Part shown: positions 29,701 through 38,600 of the stretch, one piece after another | How the letters are laid out: each line of letters begins with the position of its first letter | How positions within the stretch are numbered: position 1 is the stretch's first letter | Source of the DNA: Cafeteria roenbergensis | Lineage: Eukaryota; Sar; Bigyra; Bicosoecida; Cafeteriaceae | Assembly: GCA_008330645.1 (NCBI GenBank) | Contig: VLTN01000003.1 | Coordinates: 62,001 to 126,000, forward strand | DNA: 64,000 nucleotides | Direction of reading: 5' to 3' | Notes under the pieces: generated by a model | Seen by the model: the letters and a program-made list of their open reading frames with translations, nothing else | What the model was told of the DNA's origin: nothing | Databases searched by the model: none | Program-made: the position numbers and the translations under genes

Positions 29701-30100
29701 CGGGTCTCCGCCGCTGTGCGAGTCCGCGCGTCGGCAGCAGCGGCGGCAGCTGGGCCTCCGTGCCGGGCGCGGGGCCGGCTGCCGCAACGGACTGAACCCT
29801 CGCCTCGCAGGTGCCGACTTGCGGCGCTGCAAGGCAGGCCGCGCCCTGGGGCCGCCTCGCCGCCGCCAAAGCGAGCAGCGCGCAGGCGAAGGTCCAAAGG
29901 CGGCACGGTCCCGCTCGCAGACAGCCCGGGTCCGGGCGCGAGCTGGCGACGGTGGCGCGCCGGCCGCGAGAGGGACGCAGCGTCGAGTGGGTGCGCCCAG
30001 CGGCGAGGGCGGGAGGCGGGTCTCACTCGAGCCCCATGCGCATGGTCACGGGCAGCGACAGGATGTCCTTTCCGGCCGCGGTCAGCGAGCTGCTCGCCAT
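26726..30100 (-). CDS. EFHC1/Rib72-like axonemal protein (three DM10 domains plus EF-hands)
   Basis: Three exons, complement(join(26726..29227, 29403..29508, 30027..30100)), give 893 aa. Rib72/EFHC1 is a microtubule inner protein of ciliary doublets. The first two exons (MASSSLTAAGKDILSLPV, then VPVFRSRVATAAPGSLTE) join in phase to the large exon; a start inside exon 3 (29224) would lose the N-terminal segment that EFHC proteins have. Three DM10 domains follow: near residues 85-200 (LTFYAYFREAV, YFLEDDTAVINE), 280-400 (LRFRGAV, VFPEDDTVSIVEVYGNNKG) and 555-650 (WFMEDETITVYEPPQRNTG). The C-terminal third carries EF-hands: DKDFSGTITMDEL, DRGDTGKWSFDDF and DLDKSNTVDRDEF. The linker between domains 2 and 3 is Ala/Gly-rich. 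The intron before exon 3 contains a run of 14 C (plus-strand 29260-29273). Confidence 0.9.
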
Positions 30101-30326
30101 GGCTGCAGCCCACCAGGACGGTGGACGCCTGATGCCCGTTTCGGGGCGCAACTCGGCCGCGCCTGCCGGCTCTGCCCTCGCAATGGCGCCCAGCTCTGCT
30201 TTCGTTTTCTCGAGTGCGAGTGTTGCGGCCCAGCCTGGGTGCAGCAACAGGGCAGTGGGCGGAATTCGGCGCGCCGGGTCGCGGCACGACCCACCGCAGG
30301 CCGGGGGGGAAACCGCCGGGCGCGCC

Positions 30327-31901
30327 CTAGGGCGCTCGGGCGGAGGCGACGGAGCCCGGCGAGAGGCCCGCGCCCTTGACCACGGCTACGTGGCCGTGCT
30401 TGCCCTCGGCGATCGGCTCGAAGGTGATCTCCACTGTCGGGAGGAACACGCGCGCGATGTCCGCCGCGGTGGTCGTGTGAAGGGAGGGCGGGCCGCAGCG
30501 CACCCTGGACTCCCCATCCGCCAAGGCCATCCAAATGATGAGCTGGTCCAATGCGTGCTCGTCCACGCAGCCGCCGTGGGCCAGCTCCGCGAAGAGCTCC
30601 CTGGCCAGTCCGCGGCCGGCCTTGACCGGGTCCTCCCGCCCCCCGATGGGCGCGGACCGCGTGAGCACGCACCCGTTGTCGGTCATCGCGCCAACCAGCA
30701 CCGACACGCCGCTGCAGGCGGCGGGCTCAGGCCCGATCAGCTCGCAGCGCCACCGCATGCCAGCCGAGCCTCCGGCCCCCTCCGCGACGGACTCCGACGC
30801 TCGGTGCTTGGACGCCGCGCTCCCGGAGCCAGCCGCCGCGGCGGCTCCGCTGCCCTCCGCCTCGGCCGCTGTCTCAGCCATGAACCGGCCGTGGCCACCG
30901 CGGCCCCGCCGGCCCCCCCGCCCCCCTCGCCCATTGCGGCCCTTGTCCCTGGAGCGCCTGTCCCCGCCGCCGGACCGACCAGCCGACGCCCCGGCTGCAG
31001 CTGCCGCCGACGTGAACACCTCCATCGCCTCGCCAGGGAACCCAAGCGCCGTTGCGGCCGCAACACCGACCGCCGCCGCGCCCGCCTCCGCCGCCGCGCC
31101 CGCAAACACAACGCGCACGAGCTGCTCCGCGACCTCGCCCCTCTCCTCCAGCAGCAGCGGCCGGACCCGCTCCCCGGCGGGCATGGGGTGGCACACCAGG
31201 TCAAGCCTGCCCCCGCCCTTGGGGAAGAAGCCGCGGCGAGAGGGCACGGCCGCCGCGCGAACGCCCATCCGCCGCAGGAGCGGGAGCAGGGCCACCGCCG
31301 CGAAGTCCGCCGGCGGGGAAAAGGCGACGTCCGTGCCGCCAGAGACCACGAGGCTCGTCACTTCGCCCTCGGCCGCGGGGGGAGCAGACGACGCAGCCGC
31401 TGCCGCGCCCGAGACGAGTGCTGACGACCCCTCTCCTGCGGGCTCCGCACCGCCGCCACCCGACCTGGCCCAGGCGCCAGGGTGGGCGGCGATGCCGGCA
31501 GCTGCCGCAATCGCCGCGTCGCTGGCAGCGCGCGCCGCAGGCCCTCCCTTGGTGGGCTCACGCCCGGCCCCCATCACGATGGCCGGAAGAACCGCCTGGC
31601 ACACCAGAGTGCATGCTCCGGCCGTGCCCACGTCGATCTGGTGGCGGCCTCGGCGACCAGCTCCGGGCGAAAATTCCAACTCGCTGCTCCCCACGGCCGC
31701 ACCTGCCACCTCTGCGTCGTGGATGGCCGCAAGCGCATTGACCCCCGCGAGGTGCTGCGCCTTAAGGCCGGGCTTGGGCCGCTTGCCGCGGATGCGATGC
31801 AGCCGAATGGGCTTGCCCAAAATGCAAGAGAGCGCCAGAGACTGCCGAAGCACCTGGCCGCCGCCCTCGCCCTGGCTTCCGTCGATTTCGATTGTTGACA
31901 T
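30327..31901 (-). CDS. RTCA: RNA 3'-terminal phosphate cyclase (RtcA/RTCA family)
   Basis: Single exon of 524 aa from ATG 31901-31899 (MSTIEIDGSQGEGGGQVLRQ). RTCA uses ATP, through an AMP-histidine intermediate, to turn RNA 3'-phosphates into 2',3'-cyclic phosphates. Visible motifs are the N-terminal EGGGQVLRQSLALS, RGKRPKPGLKAQHLAGVNAL, GTAGACTLVCQAVLP, RRGFFPKGGGRLDL and the C-terminal CGPPSLHTTTAADIARVFLP, whose His is the adenylated residue. The protein is longer than the usual 340-370 aa because of Ala/Gly-rich inserts at about 120-180 and 290-395. The second insert includes an RGG-type stretch (residues about 306-340; [20 protein letters not shown]). The frame stays open 5' of the ATG, but the divergent neighbour's spacing favours this start. 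Confidence 0.93.
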   Translation of the reverse strand: MSTIEIDGSQGEGGGQVLRQSLALSCILGKPIRLHRIRGKRPKPGLKAQHLAGVNALAAIHDAEVAGAAVGSSELEFSPGAGRRGRHQIDVGTAGACTLVCQAVLPAIVMGAGREPTKGGPAARAASDAAIAAAAGIAAHPGAWARSGGGGAEPAGEGSSALVSGAAAAASSAPPAAEGEVTSLVVSGGTDVAFSPPADFAAVALLPLLRRMGVRAAAVPSRRGFFPKGGGRLDLVCHPMPAGERVRPLLLEERGEVAEQLVRVVFAGAAAEAGAAAVGVAAATALGFPGEAMEVFTSAAAAAGASAGRSGGGDRRSRDKGRNGRGGRGGRRGRGGHGRFMAETAAEAEGSGAAAAAGSGSAASKHRASESVAEGAGGSAGMRWRCELIGPEPAACSGVSVLVGAMTDNGCVLTRSAPIGGREDPVKAGRGLARELFAELAHGGCVDEHALDQLIIWMALADGESRVRCGPPSLHTTTAADIARVFLPTVEITFEPIAEGKHGHVAVVKGAGLSPGSVASARAP

Positions 31902-32213
31902 TCGGCGCCGGGTCGCCTTTCCTGTGTGTTCCTCAGCTGCAGCGACGCAAGGCGGTGTGGCAACGCACCACAGCGCGGTGACGCCAATGGCGTGCTGCAG
32001 CGAAATTCCGCTCTGCCCAAGTTCGCGACGGTTTTCCCGGTCCCCCGGGAACGGCCGGGTTTCGAACGCGCGCATCTGGGTCCGCACTCCGCCCGCTGCA
32101 GCAAGGCAAGTCTTCCCGGAGCACGTCGCCTCACCGGGGTTTGCGCGCCGCCGCTCGCCCCTGCCGCCGCGGAGGCCGGCCGGGGAGCAGCGGCAGCGGC
32201 CCCGGCAACCACG
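31902..32213. promoter_or_regulatory. Probable two-way promoter
   Basis: This 312-bp gap separates the RTCA start (minus) and the assumed LRR start (plus). No motif was recognised, and the LRR start itself is uncertain. Confidence 0.35.
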
Positions 32214-35200
32214 ATGCGGGCCCACGGGCGCCCCCGCGGCAGACTGGGTGCCGCTGGGAATGCGATCCTGCGGGTGGGAGGCTCAGCTGGCGCAGCCGAC
32301 GGGGAGCTGGGGCCTACAATAGCATGGGCTGACGCTCGGGCCGACACCGAGCCGAGGGGGTTCGGCCCCCGTCCCCCCGCCTGCGTCACACGGCGTCACG
32401 TCTTTGTGGACGAAGACATGGGGCCTGCTCGCAGCAGCCACTCACGAGCGACCCACATCGCGCAGTCGACGACCTCGGCGGCGCAGTCTGTGGCCAGTTC
32501 CACCGCATCGACGACGTCTGCCAGAGTTGCTGACAGCGTCGTAGCGTGTCCCGATGCTCTGGCTCGAAACCGAGGAGAGCTCCTCGGGGAGGCCAGGGAG
32601 ATGGCTCGGCTCCAGTTTGTCGAGCGTGGGGAGCGAGCGGCCCGGGCGAAACAGCTGGAGTTCTTGGCCACATTTGGGGAAGCAATGGCCGAAGCTCGGC
32701 GGTCAAAGCGGCTCGTCGTCGCGTTTCGGGACATACCGCACCTGCCCCCGGAAGTGCTGCAGTGCGGTTTCTTGACCACTGTCAACCTGGTGGGGCTGCG
32801 CTTGCGTTCGCTTCCCGACTGCTTCGAAGGCGACTTTGTGCCGACGCTGCGGAAGCTTTCGCTTGCCTCGAATATGCTGGACGACCTGCCTCCCAGCCTC
32901 GCGAACCTGGAGGGCCTGGAGGAGCTCAACCTCGTTAACAACCGGTTTCAGGTCCTCCCAGAGTGCATCTGCAGAATGACGAACCTGTCGATGCTCCACC
33001 TGCACAGTAACCGCTTGGTTACGCTTCCGAGTGCAATTGCTCGGCTTCAGCGCGTGCGCTCGCTGGTCTTGGACTCCAACGAAATTGCAGTGCTGCCGTC
33101 TTCGATGCAATCCATGCGACTGCAGCGGCTGAATCTGAACAAGAATGCACTTTCTGCAATTCCCTCGTGGATCTCGCGGCTGCGCGACCTGGAGCACCTG
33201 TCCGCAAACGAGAATGCTATCCAAGACTTTCCCGAGGCTTGCATGGAGTGTGGTGCGCTAGCGTCCCTCTCGCTAGGAACGAATGCTATTGTGGACATGC
33301 CGACGTCGATCGGGCGCTTCACGCAGCTCCGAGCGCTCGTGCTCGACTGGAATCGCATCGAGGTGCTGCCGCTTCAAATCCGTCACCTGTCTGGCCTGCA
33401 AACGCTTCGGCTGGAAGGGAACCCGTTGAAACGGCCCACGCTTCGGTTTGTCCTGGAGCATGGACCCCAAGGGCTTTTCAAGTGGGCCGAGCACGCCGCA
33501 CAGACTGTGGAGGGCAAGCTTCAGCGCGACACCGTGCTGCAATTTGTTGAAGTTCTTCGGATCATATCGCTGGAGGGCATCGCGCGGTCAAGTATCTTCA
33601 CCTCCGAGCTGCCAATGACATTTGACGACCACACTGCCGACTATAGCACTATGGTGTGGGACGACTTCATGCAGCAGGCGTGGCCCGAGGCACGACTCCT
33701 GTGGCTCTCGAACGGTCTGCCCGTGCTTGGAGAGGTGGACAACCTAGAGGCAGCTCGCGCAGCGGTTCTCGCCTCTGGCCAGCCGCTAGGACAGGGCTCG
33801 CAAGGCGTCACTGCAGCGTGGGGTGGCCACGCCGGTTCCAGCGGTGATAGCGGGCCCAGCGACGGTGCAGCGGCTCCGGTGCCCAGGCTGTCGGAGCCGG
33901 TCCTTGCTGCCCCGGGGACGTTCTGGAGCCGCAAACCAGACGATCTGCGACGAGTGTTGCTCGGATATCGCGATGCGGTGGGCTCAGTGTTCCGCGAGAA
34001 CGTGTTTGGCCTCTTCAGGGAGTGCGGGTGCACGGTCGATGGCCGGCGGCGCGTGTGCGTGCCGCCGCGAGAGGGCTTCCGATGCATGCGCAAGTGCTCG
34101 GCCATCAAGCTTCGGCTGACTCGGCGACGTGACCTTGAAGAACACAAGCAGTCTCAGTGGCAGGAGGCGGCGCTCGACGACGCCGTTGACGACGCTCGAC
34201 AGGCCGCCACGACATTCGTAGAATCCGATGGCGGCCAAGCCCACTTTTCAAAGGCCGCCAGGCTCCAGGCCGACCGAGACGAGAAGGAGCAGCACCGCCT
34301 CGAGTTCATGGCCGCAGTGGCCCAGAGTTTCCAGCCAGCCAAGGACGCCATCCGGCGCCGCTTCGGCCAGGCTCGCGAGGCGAAGACTGCGATGCGCCAG
34401 CGACGGCTGGAAGTACTTGGCCGCAGGGAGGCAGCCATAGTTTCGCAGCTGCAGGCAATTCAGCCGCCGGACGGCGAAACCCTGGATCGCGAGCTTGCTC
34501 GAATTCAGCGGCACATCGCAGATGGCGGTGCCACGGCGGGAGGAACCACATGGACCACCGACGGAAACGACCGGAAACGCGAATCCGCCGCACTGGCAAG
34601 ACTCGTGGCGTCTCCCGATTCGGCGACCCGCCCGGTCATTTCGGCCAAGCGAAAGGCCTTGAGGGAGGACAAGTCTGCGCCTGCCGACGACGCGCCCGCA
34701 GCCCGGGCAGTCGCGATCAGCCAGGCGCTGAGCGGGAGCAACGGCCAGCTGCGCGCGAAGCTCACACAAGAGCTGATGGACCTTCGGCAGACGATGAAGC
34801 ACGGGGCGTTCGCGGACGAGCTGGCAGCGCTTGAGGCGAGCGAAGCTGCCGCAGTTGCCAAGATTGATGAAGCCATTGCAGCGACGCAGGCCCGGTACAA
34901 GGTTCCGAATGGAATCCTATGGGGAATTCACTGCGCCCTCTCCCCGCGCTTTCGCAAACGGGTCAAGGCTCACAAGCGAGGGCTGGAGCAGGCGTACATC
35001 GCCCGGCGCAGCAACGAGGCGCTTGCCGAGGCGCAGGAGCGGGTCAAGGTTATGCGCACAGTCATGGTGAGGTGGCGCGACGCTGGCTCCCGAAAAATCT
35101 TCCATGCGTGGCGGGACGTGGTTCGTCGCGTCCGAGCAACGCGTGCCAAAGTGGCCAAGCGCGATGCCGGAGTGGCGGAGGCGACGGCGCAGGCCGACGC

Positions 35201-35348
35201 AGCATCCCGCCGGCTTCAGGAATTGGAGATGGCCAAGTGGCAGCCCCATGCAGGCGACCCATCACTGGGTTTCGTCCACACCGAGACCGGCGAATGGTTG
35301 CCGGAGCGCCCCCGGCTGGCGCAAGGGCTTCCCCCCCGCCAGCATTGA
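32214..35348 (+). CDS. Leucine-rich-repeat / coiled-coil protein
   Basis: Single exon, 1044 aa from ATG 32214; later in-frame ATGs (32419, 32601) are alternative starts, since the first 70 residues are low-complexity. About ten LRRs of the LxxLxLxxNxLxxLP type lie at roughly residues 177-405 (for instance LRKLSLASNMLDDLPPSLAN and LRALVLDWNRIEVLPLQI). The next region (FVLEHGPQGLFKWAEH and on) has no known domain; it includes CGCTVDGRRRVC and a basic patch. Residues about 620-1000 are charged and coiled-coil. Near the end WRDAGSRKIFHAWRDVVRRV resembles an Sfi1/IQ-like motif, as in centrin- or calmodulin-binding proteins. A scaffold role, perhaps cytoskeletal or ciliary, is inference only. Base composition is slightly less GC-rich than neighbours. 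Confidence 0.8.
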   Translation: MRAHGRPRGRLGAAGNAILRVGGSAGAADGELGPTIAWADARADTEPRGFGPRPPACVTRRHVFVDEDMGPARSSHSRATHIAQSTTSAAQSVASSTASTTSARVADSVVACPDALARNRGELLGEAREMARLQFVERGERAARAKQLEFLATFGEAMAEARRSKRLVVAFRDIPHLPPEVLQCGFLTTVNLVGLRLRSLPDCFEGDFVPTLRKLSLASNMLDDLPPSLANLEGLEELNLVNNRFQVLPECICRMTNLSMLHLHSNRLVTLPSAIARLQRVRSLVLDSNEIAVLPSSMQSMRLQRLNLNKNALSAIPSWISRLRDLEHLSANENAIQDFPEACMECGALASLSLGTNAIVDMPTSIGRFTQLRALVLDWNRIEVLPLQIRHLSGLQTLRLEGNPLKRPTLRFVLEHGPQGLFKWAEHAAQTVEGKLQRDTVLQFVEVLRIISLEGIARSSIFTSELPMTFDDHTADYSTMVWDDFMQQAWPEARLLWLSNGLPVLGEVDNLEAARAAVLASGQPLGQGSQGVTAAWGGHAGSSGDSGPSDGAAAPVPRLSEPVLAAPGTFWSRKPDDLRRVLLGYRDAVGSVFRENVFGLFRECGCTVDGRRRVCVPPREGFRCMRKCSAIKLRLTRRRDLEEHKQSQWQEAALDDAVDDARQAATTFVESDGGQAHFSKAARLQADRDEKEQHRLEFMAAVAQSFQPAKDAIRRRFGQAREAKTAMRQRRLEVLGRREAAIVSQLQAIQPPDGETLDRELARIQRHIADGGATAGGTTWTTDGNDRKRESAALARLVASPDSATRPVISAKRKALREDKSAPADDAPAARAVAISQALSGSNGQLRAKLTQELMDLRQTMKHGAFADELAALEASEAAAVAKIDEAIAATQARYKVPNGILWGIHCALSPRFRKRVKAHKRGLEQAYIARRSNEALAEAQERVKVMRTVMVRWRDAGSRKIFHAWRDVVRRVRATRAKVAKRDAGVAEATAQADAASRRLQELEMAKWQPHAGDPSLGFVHTETGEWLPERPRLAQGLPPRQH

Positions 35349-35693
35349 CTTGCCGCGTTTGTGTGTTGGTTCGGTTTGCCGTTTGGAAGTTGTGTCGAAA
35401 CCCTCCCCAGTTCAATCGAGGGAATCCGCCGGGAGCGTGCGTGCCAGGGGGAGGGGGGGGGGCACGAAGCAACGCCACTTCGCTATGATTACCTGCAGAA
35501 GGCGATGGGGACTTGCCAACGCAACGCGGCCGCCCCATGCATAGCCAAGAGCCATGCGGTTCTCGGCGCTTTTCGCTCAACGCCTGGTGAGCACGCGCAG
35601 AGCTGAGCAATATGCCAAATCGAAATAGCCGCCCCACACGCTGCCACAGTCAGGGAAGTGCGGTGCGGCCGCACAGGCCACCGTGCGCACCGC
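35349..35693. other. Intergenic, no gene seen
   Basis: This 345-bp spacer lies between two plus-strand genes, with a G-tract near 35450 and somewhat lower GC. It probably holds the 3' UTR of the LRR gene and the promoter of the next gene. Confidence 0.4.
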
Positions 35694-38600
35694 ATGCCCA
35701 GTCACTGGGGGCGAGGCTGCGGCGCTCGTGCTGCCGTGGCGCTGTTGTGCGCAGCTGCGTTGTTTGCCACAGCAAGTCATGCACTGAGCGCGGCGGACGT
35801 TCGCGCAAGGCGTCTGGGCCAGCTCAAGGGGCTGGGCGACGCTGATCGTATCCGCGAGCTCATCGAGAGCCGCAGGCGCAGCCGAGCTGCTGTTGCCGCG
35901 GCCGCTGAGGAGCGAGACCGGCGCTTCGAGCGTCTGCTCGGCGCGAACGCCGGGCTGGACTTGTCTGAAGTGCCCCCGACAGCAGACACTCGATCCGTGG
36001 GGCCTGACGGCGGCGAGAGCACCGTCATCGATCCCGCTCCGGGATCAGGGCGCGCAGTGGTCGGGCCTGTGAACTCTGTGCGCGACAAACTGAGTCAAGG
36101 CCGCGCAGCAGTGAAAGGTGACGACGAAGCTCCAGCACCGCCACCCACAGCCACTGAGGAGGCCTGGTCAGCAGAGGTGTCCGCTTTGCTTCCGGGGTTC
36201 CGGGGAGAGGGCGTGGAGGCGGCCGTTTCCATATCGAGCCTGGCCCCGAGTCCGCAGCATGAGCGGCCGCCCCCAGCACAAGCGGGGAATGCTCAAGGCA
36301 GCGGGGTCGGTCCCTTGTCTGCAGGCAACGGCACTGGTGAAGCGGAAGTCGTCGGGTTGGATTCCCGGGCGTCCGGGAGTGCAAGCGCTCGAGGCCCGGT
36401 CTTCGGCCATGCTGACTCCTCTGAGATGGGACTTGACAGGGCGTACAGCAAGGCGGCCGCCTGGGCTCCGAGTAGCGCTAGCCCTGGCAGTTCAAATATG
36501 TCGGTGGCGAGGGCTGACGCTGAGGCGGCTGTGACTGCCGCGGCTGGCGCAGCCTCGCTCGAGGAGCAAGGCGGGGAGGCGGAGGCCATGACTGCCGCGG
36601 CTGGCGCAGCCTCGCTCGAGCACGAGGGGGAGGAGGAGGAGGAGGAGGAGGCGGCCGCCGTGACTGCCGCGGCCGGCACAGGCTCGCTCGAGCACGAGGG
36701 GGAGGAGGAGGAGGAGGCGGCCGCCGTGACTGCCGCGGCCGGCACAGGCTCGCTCGAGCACGAGGGGGAGGAGAAGGAGGCGGCGGCCGTGACTGCCGCG
36801 GCTGGCGCAGCCTCGCTCGAGCACGAGGGGGAGGAGGAGGAGGAGGAGGCGGCCGCCGTGACTGCCGCGGCCGGCACAGGCTCGCTCGAGCACGAGGGGG
36901 AGGAGGAGGAGGAGGAGGCGGCCGCCGTGACTGCCGCGGCCGGCACAGGCTCGCTCGAGCACGAGGGGGAGGAGGAGGAGGCGGCGGCCGTGACTGCCGC
37001 GGCCGGCGCAGCCTCGCTCGAGCACGAGGAGGAGGAGGAGGCGGCCGCCGTGACTGCCGCGGCCGGCACAGGCTCGCTCGAGCACGAGGGGGAGGAGAAG
37101 GAGGCGGCGGCCGTGACTGCCGCGGCCGGCGCAGCCTCGCTCGAGCACGAGGGGGAGGAGGAGGAGGAGGAGGCGGCCGCCGTGACTGCCGCGGCCGGCA
37201 CAGGCTCGCTCGAGCACGAGGGGGAGGAGGAGGAGGAGGAGGCGGCCGCCGTGACTGCCGCGGCCGGCACAGGCTCGCTCGAGCACGAGGGGGAGGAGGA
37301 GGAGGCGGCGGCCGTGACTGCCGCGGCCGGCGCAGCCTCGCTCGAGCACGAGGAGGAGGAGGAGGCGGCCGCCGTGACTGCCGCGGCCGGCACAGGCTCA
37401 TTGCCGCCCGCTGAGCAGCCAGCGCTGGGCGAGCTGCAGCGTCGCGGTTCTGACGCGGTCCAGCGGACGGCCGCGCCAGCTGTGGCGGACGTCGTGGGTA
37501 GCATGCCGGATCAGTCGACGTTGGAGGACCAAGCCTGGCCCGGTGCGCCGACACGCCCATCCCACGCGGAAGCTCCTGGCGTTTGTTCTCCGCCCGAGTC
37601 TGGCTCACCCACTTGGGAGGCAGGCGCTGCAAGCACAGCGGCGATTTTTGCGCTGGCTCTTGTTCTTTGTGCCGAAGTCGCAACCGGATTTATCAGGAAG
37701 GCGACCCGGGAATCCCGGGAGCAGGCAGCTGCACGTTCAGAGCGCGAGCTGAGCTCCGCATACGATGCGTGGGCGGGCAAGGCGGCGCCCCTGGCACCCG
37801 CAGCTGCGCAGCAAGCACCACAGCCGAGGCCTCCGCCTTGTCTGGCTGTAGTCTCAACTGCGCACGCGGGCCTTGGCTGGCTGTTGCAGGGGCTCCGGAC
37901 CACTCTCCCAGGCACCCGGATCGTGCTTGTGCTTGTGGGCGGCGGCGAGTGCGGCAGTCACGAGGGATCCACTGGGCTGTACGGCGGGCAGGGAGCCAAG
38001 GAGGCCGTTGAGGTGGCCCACGCGGTGCACGCGGCCCAAATGCAGCTGGAAGAGCAGGACGACAGAGCTGGCGAGGGGACGAGCCACGCGGCGGCCGCGG
38101 CCATCACAAGCGGGTCAGAACTCAGCCCGGCCCTGGCACTTGACGGGACTATGGGATCTGTTGATTACGTGGCAGAGCCAGCATCCGCCACCAAAGCTGT
38201 GTTGGACGCGTTGGACAAGCAGGGCGGGCAGGCCTGGGGCGGCGGCGTGTGGGACGGGGTCTCTGTTGAGGCTGCACAGCAGGGTGGCGGCAGTGGCGAG
38301 CACTGGGACGATGCCACCGCTGAGTTCTCCGGCGGCGACTTCTGGGGCGAGGCCCAGGAGCCTCATGGGGGAGGGGGTGGGTCCTATGCAGCGTCTGACG
38401 ACGCCTTTGGCGAGTGGCTGGCCGGCGAGGGAGCAGCCAGCCAGGGCCATCCCGCCGAAGGACCCGACTCGCTTGACCCGGCGGCCTGCGCTGAGGGAGC
38501 TGTCCTCGGCGACGACTGCGGCGCACACCACGACTCCCCGGTCGATGCTGAGGAAGCTGTGGCCGGCGCTGGGGATTCGCAGACTGAGGGCGCCAATGCT

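Noticed and set aside
30535-32322. 595-codon plus-strand frame opposite RTCA
   Set aside because: Ser/Pro/Thr-rich shadow; the minus frame carries all RTCA motifs.
35395-35430. T-loop-like sequence (gttcaatcgaggg)
   Set aside because: No matching stems for a tRNA cloverleaf.
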